Origin: Pararhizobium sp. YC-54
Lineage (GTDB): Bacteria; Pseudomonadota; Alphaproteobacteria; Rhizobiales; Rhizobiaceae
Assembly: GCF_025847205.1 (NCBI RefSeq)
Contig: NZ_JAOYTH010000012.1
Coordinates: 124,001 to 188,000, forward strand
Reading direction: 5' to 3'
Length of the DNA stretch: 64,000 bases
Part shown: piece by piece, positions 1-8,361 of the stretch
How the letters are laid out: each line of letters opens with the position of its first letter
How positions within the stretch are numbered: the first letter of the stretch is position 1
The notes under the pieces: generated by a model
Told to the model about the DNA's origin: nothing
Database searches by the model: none
What the model saw: the letters and a program-made list of their open reading frames with translations, nothing else
Made by a program: the position numbers and the translations under genes

Positions 1-52
1 GCAGGGCGTTGACGGGGCCAGGCTGGCGATGGTGCCGGAAATACGTCTTCAT
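1..52 (-). CDS. start of an unidentified gene running off the left edge
   Basis: An ATG on the minus strand at position 52 is preceded by a strong ribosome binding site (AAGGAGGG, seven bases upstream). It opens a frame reading MKTYFRHHRQPGPVNAL before the window ends. It lies about 90 bases downstream of the iron-type ATPase gene in the same direction, so it could be the next gene of that transcription unit. Too little is visible to name a product. The call rests on the ribosome binding site and the uninterrupted frame only. Confidence 0.5.
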   Translation of the reverse strand, partial: MKTYFRHHRQPGPVNAL

Positions 53-140
53 TGCGCAGCCCTCCTTTCTCAATAGGCGTTTCTCATACCATTCCATTCC
101 GGAATTCGCAACCATCCCGGGCGTTGAAAATAGGCCTCCC

Positions 141-896
141 TCAGAGGATGGAGTGATCGACAATGACCACGGGCTTGCCATGCGAGCACATTTCGACCCG
201 CGCCTCGACCCGATAGATATCGCGCAGCATCGAATCGGTGATGACATCGTCGGTCGGGCCGCTGGCCACCATCGCGCCCCTGGCGATGACGATCGTGTTG
301 CTGCAATAGCGCAGTGCATGGTTGAGATCGTGCAGGGCGATCAGCACCGACATGCCGGACTTTGCCGCCAGCGACCGCATGAAACCCAGCACCTCGATCT
401 GGCGAAACAGGTCGAGCGCCGAAGTGGGCTCGTCCATCAAGAGGATTTCGGGCTTGCGGACCAGTGCCTGGGCAATCGAGACCAGCTGGCGCTGCCCGCC
501 GGAAAGCTCGCCGAGACCGCGAAAGGCCAGGTCGTCGATCCGTAGCGCCTGCAGGATGCGGTCGATTTCCAGAAGCTCGCTGTCGCGCACCTTCCAGCTT
601 GATCCCTGCTTGCTGGCCAGCAGTACGGATTCGTAGACTGTCAGGACGGCATTGGCGCCGGTATCCTGCGGCATATAGCAGATGGTTTCCGGCCCCTTCA
701 GCGTATCGGATAGGACAACTGTCCCTGGCCCCGGGGCGAGCCCGGCGATACGCTTGAACAGGGTGGATTTGCCCGCCGCATTCGGACCGATCACGGCGGT
801 CATGACCCCGCCGTTGAGGACATCGGTATCGACGTCCGACAGGACCGTGTGCTTGCCGTATTTGGCGCCGACGCCCTTGAGTGCCAGACCTACCAT
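141..896 (-). CDS. iron-complex type ABC transporter, ATP-binding protein (FecE/BtuD family)
   Basis: A 251-residue cytoplasmic ATPase that should power import of an iron chelate or similar metal complex. Walker A (GPNAAGKST) is at residues 37-45. The signature LSGGQRQL, Walker [13 protein letters not shown] and the switch histidine in ALHDLNH follow in order, and the length is normal for the FecE/FhuC group. The ATG at 896 lies inside the end of the upstream permease gene (7-base overlap), which indicates translational coupling. Gene order along the minus strand is binding protein, permease, ATPase. The frame continues upstream of 896, but that extension is antisense-type junk covering the permease gene. 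The substrate cannot be read from the sequence; the neighbouring RirA-like site points to iron. Confidence 0.9.
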   Translation of the reverse strand: MVGLALKGVGAKYGKHTVLSDVDTDVLNGGVMTAVIGPNAAGKSTLFKRIAGLAPGPGTVVLSDTLKGPETICYMPQDTGANAVLTVYESVLLASKQGSSWKVRDSELLEIDRILQALRIDDLAFRGLGELSGGQRQLVSIAQALVRKPEILLMDEPTSALDLFRQIEVLGFMRSLAAKSGMSVLIALHDLNHALRYCSNTIVIARGAMVASGPTDDVITDSMLRDIYRVEARVEMCSHGKPVVIVDHSIL

Positions 897-1957
897 GCCC
901 GCCTCCGATTGGTGAAGATCAGGATGAAGAAGAACGGCACCCCGACCAGCGCGGTAATGACCCCGATCGGCAGGATGGCGCCGGGGATGATCGTCTTCGA
1001 CACAACCGATGTTGCCGACAGAAGCAGCGCGCCGCAGAGGACCGACGCCGGCAGGAAGAACCGCTGGTCCTCGCCGACCAGCATGCGGGCGATATGCGGG
1101 CCAACCAGGCCGACGAACCCGATGGTGCCGACGAAGGAGACCGGGATCGCGGCCAGCAGGCTGACGGTCATCATCGTATGCAACCGCAACCGGCGCACGT
1201 TGATGCCAAGGCTCGCCGCCTTGTCTTCGCCCAGCCGCAAGGCCGTCAACGCCCATGCCTGCCGTGCAAACAACGGAACGGCAAATATCAGCACCGCGCC
1301 GGTGATCCACACTTTTGGCCACGTTGCCTTGGTGAGGCTGCCCATCGTCCAGAAGACCACCGCTGCCAGCGCCTGTTCGGAGGCCAGATATTCGAGCAGG
1401 GACAAGAGCGCATTGAAAGTGAAGACCAGTGCGATGCCGAGCAGCACGATGGTTTCGACCGTGACACCGCGCATGGTGGAGGCGAAGTGGATGAACAATG
1501 CCGCCGCCATCGCCATCAGAAAGGCGTTGATCGGGATCATGAACTGAACCGCGGCAGGAAAGAGCGCCACCCCGCCGACGAGACCGAGCGCTGCGCCAAA
1601 TCCGGCGGCGGCGGAAATGCCGAGGGTAAAGGGACTGGCCAGCGGATTGGCGAGAATGGTCTGCATCTGCGCGCCCGCCACCGAAAGCGATGCACCGACG
1701 GTGATCGCCATCAGCGCGATCGGCATGCGGATATCCCAGATGACGACACGTAGCTGATCGCTGACGGTGCCGGACGAGAACAGCGAGGTCAGCACCTCCG
1801 ACAGCGTGTAGTTGGCCGGCCCCAGCGCCATGTCGATCGACACGCTGAGAAAGAGGGCAACCACCATGCCGCAGATCAGCACGATCCTGCGAAAGGCCAG
1901 GGCGCGGTATTGGACGCGCCCTGTTGTCGTTTCGAGCTGTTCGGCAGCGAGAGCCAT
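890..1957 (-). CDS. iron-complex type ABC transporter permease (FecCD/BtuC family)
   Basis: A 355-residue inner-membrane permease with about nine to ten hydrophobic segments. It carries FecCD hallmarks such as DIRMPIALMA near the first third, GAQMQTILANPLASP, and GFVGLVGPHIARMLVG near the C terminus, which forms the loop contacting the ATPase. It starts three bases after the stop codon of the binding-protein gene and overlaps the ATPase gene, so the three are one operon. Only one permease gene is present, so the channel is probably a homodimer, as in BtuC2D2. The start ATG at 1957 fits this spacing. Confidence 0.9.
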   Translation of the reverse strand: MALAAEQLETTTGRVQYRALAFRRIVLICGMVVALFLSVSIDMALGPANYTLSEVLTSLFSSGTVSDQLRVVIWDIRMPIALMAITVGASLSVAGAQMQTILANPLASPFTLGISAAAGFGAALGLVGGVALFPAAVQFMIPINAFLMAMAAALFIHFASTMRGVTVETIVLLGIALVFTFNALLSLLEYLASEQALAAVVFWTMGSLTKATWPKVWITGAVLIFAVPLFARQAWALTALRLGEDKAASLGINVRRLRLHTMMTVSLLAAIPVSFVGTIGFVGLVGPHIARMLVGEDQRFFLPASVLCGALLLSATSVVSKTIIPGAILPIGVITALVGVPFFFILIFTNRRRAW

Positions 1958-1960
1958 GGG

Positions 1961-3094
1961 TTACTTGTCCTGCAGGGAGACGAAATAGCCGGGTTTGTAG
2001 TCCAGCGGCAGAAAGCGGGCATGCAGTTCCTTGAACGTCGCTTCCGGATCGAGATCCTTGAACAGCTCCGGATGCAGCCATTTGGCAATCTCCTGGATCG
2101 CCACGAACTGATACGGGTTGTTGTAGAACTGGTGCCAGATGGCATGGACATTGCCGTCCTTGACCGCCTTGACGCCGGTGAATGCCGGGCGCTTGGTCAG
2201 GTTCTCGAGCTTGCGGTGCGCCTCCTTGAGATCAGCACCATAGCCGACGCCGACCCAGTCGCCGCCGGGAACATAACCCTGCCAGTTGCCGCCGGTGATG
2301 ATGATCTGATCGGGATTGGAGGCGATAATCTGTTCCGGATTGACCGAGCCGAACGTGCCGGGAATGATGTCCTTGGCCATGTTCGTGCCGCCGGCGATTT
2401 CGACCATCTTGCCGAAATTCTCATTGCCGAACGACATGCAGCAATCATCGGAATACCCGCCGGCGCGCTCGACGAAAACGACCGGCCGGACCATGTCAGT
2501 CTTGGCGAGCACGTCGGTGACCTTGGCGATGCTGTCGGCGCGGAACGTGATAAAGTCCTCGGCCTTGGCTTCCTCGCCGAGCAGCTTGCCCATGATCCGC
2601 ATGCTGGCCTCGGTGTTTTCCATCGGCTTTTCGCGGAAATCGATATAGACGAGCGGGATGCCGACCTTGCCGAGCTTCTCGATATAGCCGGCCTCTTCGG
2701 TCGAGGTCTTCGCATCGAGATTCATGATGACGACATCGGGCTTCAGTGAAACGGCCTGTTCGATATCGAACGTGCCGTCCTTCATGCCTCCAAAAGTCGG
2801 CAGCTTTGCCATTTCCGGATATTTGGCGAGATAGGCGGCATAGCTTTCCGGATCAGCCTTGGACAGATCATCCCGCCAGCCGACCACACGTTTGAACGGT
2901 GCATCCCGATCCAGCGCGGCAACGAAATAGATCTGCCGGCCTTCGCCGAGAATGACATTCTCGACCGGAACGCTGACTTCGACGTCGCGCCCCGTTACGT
3001 CCTTGATGACGACCTTTTCACCGGCCAGCGCGGTGCTGGAAAAAAGCGCGCAGAGACCCACGGCGGCCAAGGCCGCCTTGCCGAACATACCCAT
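1961..3094 (-). CDS. iron-complex type periplasmic substrate-binding protein (FecB/FepB class)
   Basis: A 377-residue binding protein that should deliver a metal chelate to the permease encoded downstream. The N terminus (MGMFGKAALAAVGLCALFS...ALAGEK) is a typical Sec signal peptide with cleavage after ALA. The mature part begins with the class III pattern VIKDVTGRDVEV and contains PDVVIMNLD and the long connecting-helix arrangement of this class. I chose the ATG at 3094 because GGAG lies ten bases upstream; in-frame ATGs further up lack one and would bury the signal peptide. A short Cys-Cys pair (DDCCMSFGN) in the middle is unusual. The ligand is unknown. The promoter region holds TGA-N9-TCA and Irr-like sites, suggesting iron control. 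Confidence 0.9.
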   Translation of the reverse strand: MGMFGKAALAAVGLCALFSSTALAGEKVVIKDVTGRDVEVSVPVENVILGEGRQIYFVAALDRDAPFKRVVGWRDDLSKADPESYAAYLAKYPEMAKLPTFGGMKDGTFDIEQAVSLKPDVVIMNLDAKTSTEEAGYIEKLGKVGIPLVYIDFREKPMENTEASMRIMGKLLGEEAKAEDFITFRADSIAKVTDVLAKTDMVRPVVFVERAGGYSDDCCMSFGNENFGKMVEIAGGTNMAKDIIPGTFGSVNPEQIIASNPDQIIITGGNWQGYVPGGDWVGVGYGADLKEAHRKLENLTKRPAFTGVKAVKDGNVHAIWHQFYNNPYQFVAIQEIAKWLHPELFKDLDPEATFKELHARFLPLDYKPGYFVSLQDK

Positions 3095-3138
3095 CGTTTT
3101 TCTACTCCATCGGGGAACTGCGCGTTTCCTAGTTATCA

Positions 3139-3153
3139 TGATATTGACAGTCA
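3139..3153. promoter_or_regulatory. candidate RirA iron-responsive operator (IRO box)
   Basis: The site has the form TGA-N9-TCA, the core described for RirA boxes in rhizobia. It sits between the divergent binding-protein and methyltransferase genes. The stretch CAGTCAAGTTT at its right end recurs at the equivalent place before fbpA (6872-6886), so the two sites support each other. Binding itself is inferred. Confidence 0.55.
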
Positions 3154-3163
3154 AGTTTTATCT

Positions 3164-3180
3164 TTTAGAAGCTTTCCAGA
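3164..3180. promoter_or_regulatory. possible Irr (ICE) box
   Basis: TTTAGAA, three bases, then TTCCAGA. This matches the Irr consensus TTTAGAA-N3-TTCTAAA at all seven positions of the left arm and five of seven on the right. It is ten bases from the RirA-like site in the same divergent intergenic region. A single imperfect match could be chance. Confidence 0.3.
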
Positions 3181-3215
3181 AACCGCAAGCACACACGTCA
3201 ATCCAAGGCAGCCCC

Positions 3216-4031
3216 ATGACCGACACGCCCCGTTTCTCGAACTATGACCTGCGCGACGAAATCAAGGCCTATTGGTCGGCGCGCGCGGCAACCTTCGACC
3301 AATCGCCGGGACACGAGATTTTCTCCGAGGAAGAGCGCGCCGCCTGGCATCGGCTGGTCGTCAAGCATCTTGGCAAGGGTGACGGGCGCCCGGCACTGGA
3401 TCTGGCGAGCGGCACCGGCGTCATCTCGCATCTGATGGACGATCTCGGCTTCAAGGTTACCGGGCTTGACTGGGCCGAACCAATGCTGGAGCGGGCCCGC
3501 AACAAGGCGAAAATCCGCACCCGCAATATCACCTTCCGCATCGGCGACGCGGAGAACACCATGGAACCGGACGATCATTATGACGCGATCATCAACCGGC
3601 ATCTGGTCTGGACGCTGGTGGACCCGGAAAAGGCCTTTGCCGAATGGCTGCGGGTACTGAAACCCGGCGGGACATTGCTGGTGATCGACGGCGATTTCGT
3701 CAACTCGACCTTGGTCGAACGCGCGCTGATGAAGCTTGCCGGCTGGGGGCAGCGCTACGGGCTCCTGAAGGGCGATCCGCTTCATGCCCCGCCCGGCATG
3801 ATGGAGACCCACCGCAGCATCCTTTCGCGGGTCTATTTCTCGCAAGGGGCACGCGCCGAAGCCGTTGCCGGCCTGTTGGCTGCGGCCGGTTTCGAAAACA
3901 TCGTCATCGACAGCGACCTTGGCGAAATCCACCGCACCCAGGCCAAGCACTGGAATGTCCTCAAAGGCCTGGCCCGCGCGACGCAGCATCGCTACGCAAT
4001 CCGGGCTATCAAGCCGGCCGATCGCTCTTGA
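3216..4031 (+). CDS. class I SAM-dependent methyltransferase
   Basis: A 271-residue cytoplasmic enzyme with the Rossmann methyltransferase core. Motif I is LDLASGTGVI at residues 61-70. The acidic residue after strand 2 lies in VTGLDWAEPML, motif II is in HYDAIINRHLVWTL, and LRVLKPGGTLLVIDGDF is the post-motif seen in UbiE/small-molecule methyltransferases. The ATG at 3216 has AAGG upstream. The frame is open further left, but that part overlaps the divergent gene and has no start signal. It is transcribed away from the iron-type ABC operon and shares its iron-box intergenic region, so it may modify the imported chelate or its release product. The substrate is not known. Confidence 0.85.
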   Translation: MTDTPRFSNYDLRDEIKAYWSARAATFDQSPGHEIFSEEERAAWHRLVVKHLGKGDGRPALDLASGTGVISHLMDDLGFKVTGLDWAEPMLERARNKAKIRTRNITFRIGDAENTMEPDDHYDAIINRHLVWTLVDPEKAFAEWLRVLKPGGTLLVIDGDFVNSTLVERALMKLAGWGQRYGLLKGDPLHAPPGMMETHRSILSRVYFSQGARAEAVAGLLAAAGFENIVIDSDLGEIHRTQAKHWNVLKGLARATQHRYAIRAIKPADRS

Positions 4032-4083
4032 ACCGGCATTGGCCATGGGATGACGGTCGGCTAAACCCGGATAGCTGATACCG

Positions 4084-5742
4084 CTACTGGCGGGCCTGCC
4101 CCATCCGCGAAAGCAGGATGACCGGCAATATTCCGATGACGACGATGGCCAGGGCTGCGATGGATGCCTCCTCATAGGTGCCCCTCGCGGCCTCGCCATA
4201 GAGATGCGTTGCGAATGTCTCGACATTGAGCGGCCGCAGCAGCAGCGTGGCGGGCAGTTCCTTGACACAATCCACGAAGACCAGCAGACCGGCGGCCGTG
4301 ATCGCCGCCTTCGACAGCGGCAGATGGACATGGCGAAAGGTGCCAGCCGCCGATTGGCCAAGGACGCGCGAGGCGTGATCGAAGGACACGGGAATGCGCG
4401 CCAGCCCGGCATCGATGCCGCCTGCCGAGATGGCGAGGAACCGGACAATATAGGCATAGAGCAGTGCGGCGCCCGAGCCGATAAACAGCAGGCCCGTCGA
4501 TACGCCGAACCAGGCGGTTGCCGTGCTGTCGATGAAACCGTCGAATGTGGCCAAGACAATCAGTACTCCGATGGCAACAACGGTGCCGGGTGCAGCATAG
4601 CCGAGTGTCGAAAGACGCTGCAGCCACGTAGTGGCCGTCCCTGGCCGCAGGCGGCTGGCATAGGCGATAAGCAAGCCGAACAGAACCGTGATGATCGTGG
4701 CGGCTGACGCCAGAATGATGGTGTTGAATGCTTCAGCGAGGAACCGCGTGGAAAGCCCGGCAAATTCGATCCGTTTCCACGCTTCGGAGACGAGATAGAT
4801 GGCCGGCGCTCCAAAGCCGATAAGGATCGGCAAGAGCCCCGCGAAAAGCAGCATCAAGCCTTTTCCGGGCGGCACATGGCGCGGTTCGAAGGCGCGGCTG
4901 CGCTGCGCGCCGGTCGAATAGCGCTGCTTGCCCCTCGCCCATTTTTCGAAAGCCACCAGCGCCACCACGACGATCAGAAGAGACAGGGCAATCTGGGAGG
5001 CCCCCGGGAGATCGGACCGGGTGATCCAGGTGGTGTAGATGGAGACGGTCAGCGTCCGCACGCCGAGGAATTCCGAAGCTCCGATGTCGTTGAGTGTCTC
5101 CATCAGCGCGAGGCTGACACCGACGGCGACCGCCGGGCGCGCCAGCGGCAGCGCGACGTGCCAGAAGACGGCACGGCGCGAAATGCCGAGCGTACGTGAT
5201 GCGTCGATCAGATTGGCCGACTGCGTCAGGAACATCGCCCGCGTCGGGATATAGACATAAGGGTAGAGCACGAAACCGAGAAGCAGGATGCAGCCGGTCA
5301 TCGAGCGCACATCCGGCAGGCGAAATTCCCGCGGGCCTGAATAGCCAAGCATCCAGCGGATCGTCCCCTGAACCGAGCCTATCGGATGCAGGATATCGAG
5401 ATAGGCGTAGGCGATGATGTAGGTGGGAACGGCGAGCGGCAGCAACAACGCCCATTCGAGCACGCGGCGGCCCGGAAAGGCATAAGCCGTGACCAGCCAG
5501 GCCGTGGACGTTCCGAGAATGGCCGTGATCAGGCCGACACCGCAGAGCAGGATGATGGTGTCCGCCAAGGCGGCGGGGAGTATAGTCGAGGCGAGATGTG
5601 ACCAGAGCCCCGTGGAGCCTTGGGCCGCCTGCAGGAACAGCGCGAAAATCGGCAACATGACCAGACAGGCAACACAGCCTGCGCCCAGCAACCAGCGGGC
5701 TCCGGCCCGGCCTCTGGGCCAGCTTCGCACGGCGCTGATCAT
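4084..5742 (-). CDS. fbpB: ferric iron ABC transporter permease, two-domain (FbpB/SfuB/AfuB type)
   Basis: A 552-residue inner-membrane protein made of two tandem binding-protein-dependent permease domains, the arrangement known for ferric permeases. About twelve hydrophobic segments are visible. The EAA-type loops read SRTLGISRRAVFWHVALPLARPA in the first half and ASRVLGQSAAGTFRHVHLPLSKAA in the second. I use the ATG at 5742; an in-frame TTG two codons earlier has no better signal. It is transcribed after fbpA, with a hairpin in the gap, which should lower permease expression relative to the binding protein. It converges on the methyltransferase gene 52 bases away. Confidence 0.92.
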   Translation of the reverse strand: MISAVRSWPRGRAGARWLLGAGCVACLVMLPIFALFLQAAQGSTGLWSHLASTILPAALADTIILLCGVGLITAILGTSTAWLVTAYAFPGRRVLEWALLLPLAVPTYIIAYAYLDILHPIGSVQGTIRWMLGYSGPREFRLPDVRSMTGCILLLGFVLYPYVYIPTRAMFLTQSANLIDASRTLGISRRAVFWHVALPLARPAVAVGVSLALMETLNDIGASEFLGVRTLTVSIYTTWITRSDLPGASQIALSLLIVVVALVAFEKWARGKQRYSTGAQRSRAFEPRHVPPGKGLMLLFAGLLPILIGFGAPAIYLVSEAWKRIEFAGLSTRFLAEAFNTIILASAATIITVLFGLLIAYASRLRPGTATTWLQRLSTLGYAAPGTVVAIGVLIVLATFDGFIDSTATAWFGVSTGLLFIGSGAALLYAYIVRFLAISAGGIDAGLARIPVSFDHASRVLGQSAAGTFRHVHLPLSKAAITAAGLLVFVDCVKELPATLLLRPLNVETFATHLYGEAARGTYEEASIAALAIVVIGILPVILLSRMGQARQ

Positions 5743-5773
5743 CGGCAAAAATCCATCTTAGTGGCGACAAGAA

Positions 5774-5799
5774 AAGGCGCCCGCAATCGCAGGCGCCTT
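5774..5799 (-). terminator. hairpin terminator/attenuator between fbpA and fbpB
   Basis: On the minus strand the arms AAGGCGCC and GGCGCCTT pair perfectly around a ten-base loop, followed by a short T-rich run (TTTTCTTG). It lies nine bases after the fbpA stop and before fbpB. It is probably a partial terminator that leaves more binding-protein than permease message. Confidence 0.75.
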
Positions 5800-5807
5800 G
5801 CCCTGTT

Positions 5808-6830
5808 TTAGTTGTCGAAACCGACCTTGTCGACCAGCTCGCTCGCCTGCTTGCGATGGCTGACGATTTCGGTCAGCGGCTTTTGATCGATCTTCAGTTC
5901 GCCGAACGAAGCGACGATCGGATCAACTGCGGCACCGGCCTTGACCGGATATTCGAAGTTGGCTTCCGCGTAGATCTTCTGGGCTTCGCCGGAGACGAGA
6001 TATTCCAGCAGCTTGACGGCCTCGGCCTTGTTCGGCGCATTCTTGGCAACAGCCGCGCCGCTGATATTGACCTGCGTTCCGCCGTCCTTGAACGTCGGCA
6101 GGACGACCTTGATCGCGTTACCCCAGGCAACCTGCTCTTCGCCGCCCTTGCCCGAGCGCATCAGGCCGACATAGTAGGAATTGGCGATGGCAATGTCGCA
6201 AATGCCGCCGAGAATGTCCTTGGCGCCGTCGCGGTCGCCACCGGCAGCCTTGCGGGCAAGATTGTCCTTCAGGCCAGCCAGCCATTTTTCGGTAGCCTCA
6301 GCGCCGTAGTGCGCGATGTGGTCGGCGAAGAGAGCGGTGTTGTAGGGATGCTGACCGGAGCGAATGCAGATCTTGCCCTTCCATTTCGGATCGGCCAGGT
6401 CTTCATAGTTGAAGGCGGTCAGGTCGAGGTCCTTGGCGGCATAGATGACGCGGGCGCGCATCGAGAGCGCAAACCAATGGCCCTTGGCGTCGCGCAGCTG
6501 CTCCGGAATCGATTCCGTCAGGACGGTGGATTCGACCGGCTGTGTAACACCCTTTTCGACGAGATCGATCAGATTGCCGGCATCGACGGTCATCAGGATA
6601 TCGGCCGGCGAGCTTGCGCCTTCGGTCGCAACGCGTTCTGCCAGACCGTCCTTCATGAAGACCGTGTTGACCTTGGTGCCCGTCGATGCCGTGAACGCAT
6701 CGAGCAGCGGCTGGATGAGGCCCGGCTCGCGGGTCGTGTAGATGTTGAGTTCGGCAGCCGAGACAGCGCTCGTGCAAAGGAGCAATGACGCCGTAAACAG
6801 GGCGGATTTTGCGATGCTTGACGTATTCAT
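5808..6830 (-). CDS. fbpA: periplasmic ferric iron-binding protein (FbpA/SfuA/AfuA type)
   Basis: A 340-residue bacterial transferrin-like binding protein. The Sec signal peptide (SALFTASLLLCTSAVSAAE) precedes the family start LNIYTTREPGLIQPLL. The adjacent tyrosines in NSYYVGLM correspond to the Tyr pair that binds Fe3+ in FbpA. The start at 6830 is supported by GGAGGG upstream. It is the first gene after an intergenic region with a RirA-like TGA-N9-TCA site. ATPase, binding protein and permease lie in that order along the minus strand. The ligand is probably free or weakly chelated Fe3+. Confidence 0.93.
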   Translation of the reverse strand: MNTSSIAKSALFTASLLLCTSAVSAAELNIYTTREPGLIQPLLDAFTASTGTKVNTVFMKDGLAERVATEGASSPADILMTVDAGNLIDLVEKGVTQPVESTVLTESIPEQLRDAKGHWFALSMRARVIYAAKDLDLTAFNYEDLADPKWKGKICIRSGQHPYNTALFADHIAHYGAEATEKWLAGLKDNLARKAAGGDRDGAKDILGGICDIAIANSYYVGLMRSGKGGEEQVAWGNAIKVVLPTFKDGGTQVNISGAAVAKNAPNKAEAVKLLEYLVSGEAQKIYAEANFEYPVKAGAAVDPIVASFGELKIDQKPLTEIVSHRKQASELVDKVGFDN

Positions 6831-6871
6831 AAGTCCCTCCAGGTGAACGATGCCAGCTGTCGAGCATTAAT

Positions 6872-6886
6872 TGATGAAAGCAGTCA
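6872..6886. promoter_or_regulatory. candidate RirA iron-responsive operator (IRO box)
   Basis: TGA-N9-TCA about 40 bases upstream of the fbpA start. It shares the extended right flank CAGTCAAGTTT with the site at 3139-3153. Two such matching sites in front of the only two iron-type binding-protein genes in the window are unlikely to be coincidence. Confidence 0.6.
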
Positions 6887-6887
6887 A

Positions 6888-6914
6888 GTTTACGGAGGCG
6901 ACTTTACCGTAAAC
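6888..6914 (-). terminator. inverted repeat downstream of fbpC
   Basis: Perfect eight-base arms GTTTACGG (6888-6895) and CCGTAAAC (6907-6914) with an eleven-base spacer, just after the fbpC stop and directly beside the IRO-like site. There is no clear T run. It may be a weak terminator for fbpC or part of the fbpA promoter region. Confidence 0.4.
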
Positions 6915-6934
6915 AGCCTTACGGACTGCCCGGT

Positions 6935-7990
6935 TTAGTCTGGGGGAAACGCCAGCCAACTGTCCGGCAAAACAGTCAGGCCGACCGTCTCCGTATCTGG
7001 CGGCAAGCGGTGCATTGTGCGCACTTGCAGCGGCTGCTCCAGTCCATCAACGGCAATGGCAAGCTGCTCGACTTCGCCGAGGAAGATGCGGCCTTTCACC
7101 TGCCCCGAAACATCGCCCGGACCGCGTGACACCGAAATTGCCTGGGGGCGGATGTAGAGCGTCGTTGGTGTCCCCTCGCCGGCGTCAAGCGCCTGTGCAA
7201 ACCGGCCGATCGCCGTCTCGACATGTCCGTTGCGATAGACGCCTGAAACCTTGTTGAAGGCGCAGAAGAACTCCGCGGCATAGGCAGACACCGGTCGATC
7301 ATGCAGGTCATAGCCAGATCCCGCCTGAACGATCCGGCCAGCCTTCATCAAAACCACCCGGTCGCCAGCCGAAAGCGCCTCTTCCGGGTCGTGGGTGACC
7401 ATGATCACTGTCGTGCCGAGGCCTCTCAGAAGCGACAGCGTTTCGTCGCGGACCCTTTCCCTCAGACCCCGGTCGAGATTGGAGAAAGGCTCATCCATCA
7501 GCAGAATATCCGGCTGTGGCGCCAGCGCGCGCGCAAGAGCCACACGCTGCTGCTCGCCACCCGACAGCATATGCGGATAACGCCCTTGGAGATGCGCGAT
7601 GCCGATATGCGCGATAACATCGGCAGTCCTGGAGGCAGCCTCCTGTTTCGGACGGCGCTTCAGGCCGAACAGGATATTCTGCTCAACAGTCAGATGGGGG
7701 AAGAGAGCGTAGTCCTGGAAAACGAAGCCGATCCTGCGGTCTTCCGGCTCGACGAAACGTGAGGGGCCCGAAACCTCTTCTCCGTTCAACAAGATATGGC
7801 CGCCATCGATAACGTCCACCCCGGCAATCATGCGCAGCAATGTCGACTTTCCGCAGCCGGACTGGCCGACGAGGCAGATAATTTCACCGGACGCGATTGT
7901 CAGCGTCACATCATCGAGCGCAACGGTTGCGCCGAAACTGCGGCTCACATTGTGGAGTTCAAGCGTCCGGTCCTTGGCGTGCGGCGTCAA
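6935..7990 (-). CDS. fbpC: ferric iron ABC transporter ATP-binding protein (FbpC type)
   Basis: A 351-residue ATPase of the CUT/FbpC type. Walker A GQSGCGKST is at residues 42-50, followed by the signature LSGGEQQRVALARAL, Walker B ILLMDEPFSNLD and the switch histidine in MVTHDPEEAL. A TOBE-like C-terminal domain follows from about residue 240 (YIRPQAISV...). The likely start is a TTG at 7990 with AGGA about five bases upstream; no in-frame ATG precedes the conserved region. It lies upstream of fbpA in the same direction, but the IRO-like site is between them, so fbpA may be transcribed separately as well. Confidence 0.9.
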   Translation of the reverse strand: MTPHAKDRTLELHNVSRSFGATVALDDVTLTIASGEIICLVGQSGCGKSTLLRMIAGVDVIDGGHILLNGEEVSGPSRFVEPEDRRIGFVFQDYALFPHLTVEQNILFGLKRRPKQEAASRTADVIAHIGIAHLQGRYPHMLSGGEQQRVALARALAPQPDILLMDEPFSNLDRGLRERVRDETLSLLRGLGTTVIMVTHDPEEALSAGDRVVLMKAGRIVQAGSGYDLHDRPVSAYAAEFFCAFNKVSGVYRNGHVETAIGRFAQALDAGEGTPTTLYIRPQAISVSRGPGDVSGQVKGRIFLGEVEQLAIAVDGLEQPLQVRTMHRLPPDTETVGLTVLPDSWLAFPPD

Positions 7991-8361
7991 AATCCTATCC
8001 AGTCCTTCGTTACGCCGCCGATAGCCTGCTTCCGAAAGCGGCAGGGACGACTCATCGTCTGAGCCCGTTTATCATTGCATTTCGCGGAAAAGACAATCAG
8101 GCCGCGCCTTTCAGATCGCGCGCATAGCCGGCAGCTGCGTGTACTTGACCAACTTTGAAACAAGTACCGGACCTCGATGCGGCGCCCGGTGGCAAGCGGC
8201 CGATCTATGCAATGTTCATTCTGGTTGATGGAGGGCCGTTCAGCGTTCTGTGGGGGATCGACGGTACGGGCGGTTACTGAGGAAGCAACACACCCGGATC
8301 GGCTTCAGAAACTCGTCTGATCCCGCGCCCGTCGGAAAACCGGCCGGGACCGGCAATAGGC
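7991..8361. other. 371-base gap without a supported gene
   Basis: This lies between fbpC and the small XRE regulator, both on the minus strand. A 41-codon frame from a TTG near 8154 to a stop at 8280 on the plus strand has no ribosome binding site and no recognisable product. I see no convincing promoter or repeat. Confidence 0.4.

Noticed and set aside
3144..3149. TTGACA as a -35 element for the methyltransferase gene
   Set aside because: No -10-like sequence at 16-18 bases; it is better explained as part of the RirA-like site.
8154..8280. A 41-codon plus-strand ORF from a TTG
   Set aside because: No ribosome binding site and no recognisable product; it could be chance.
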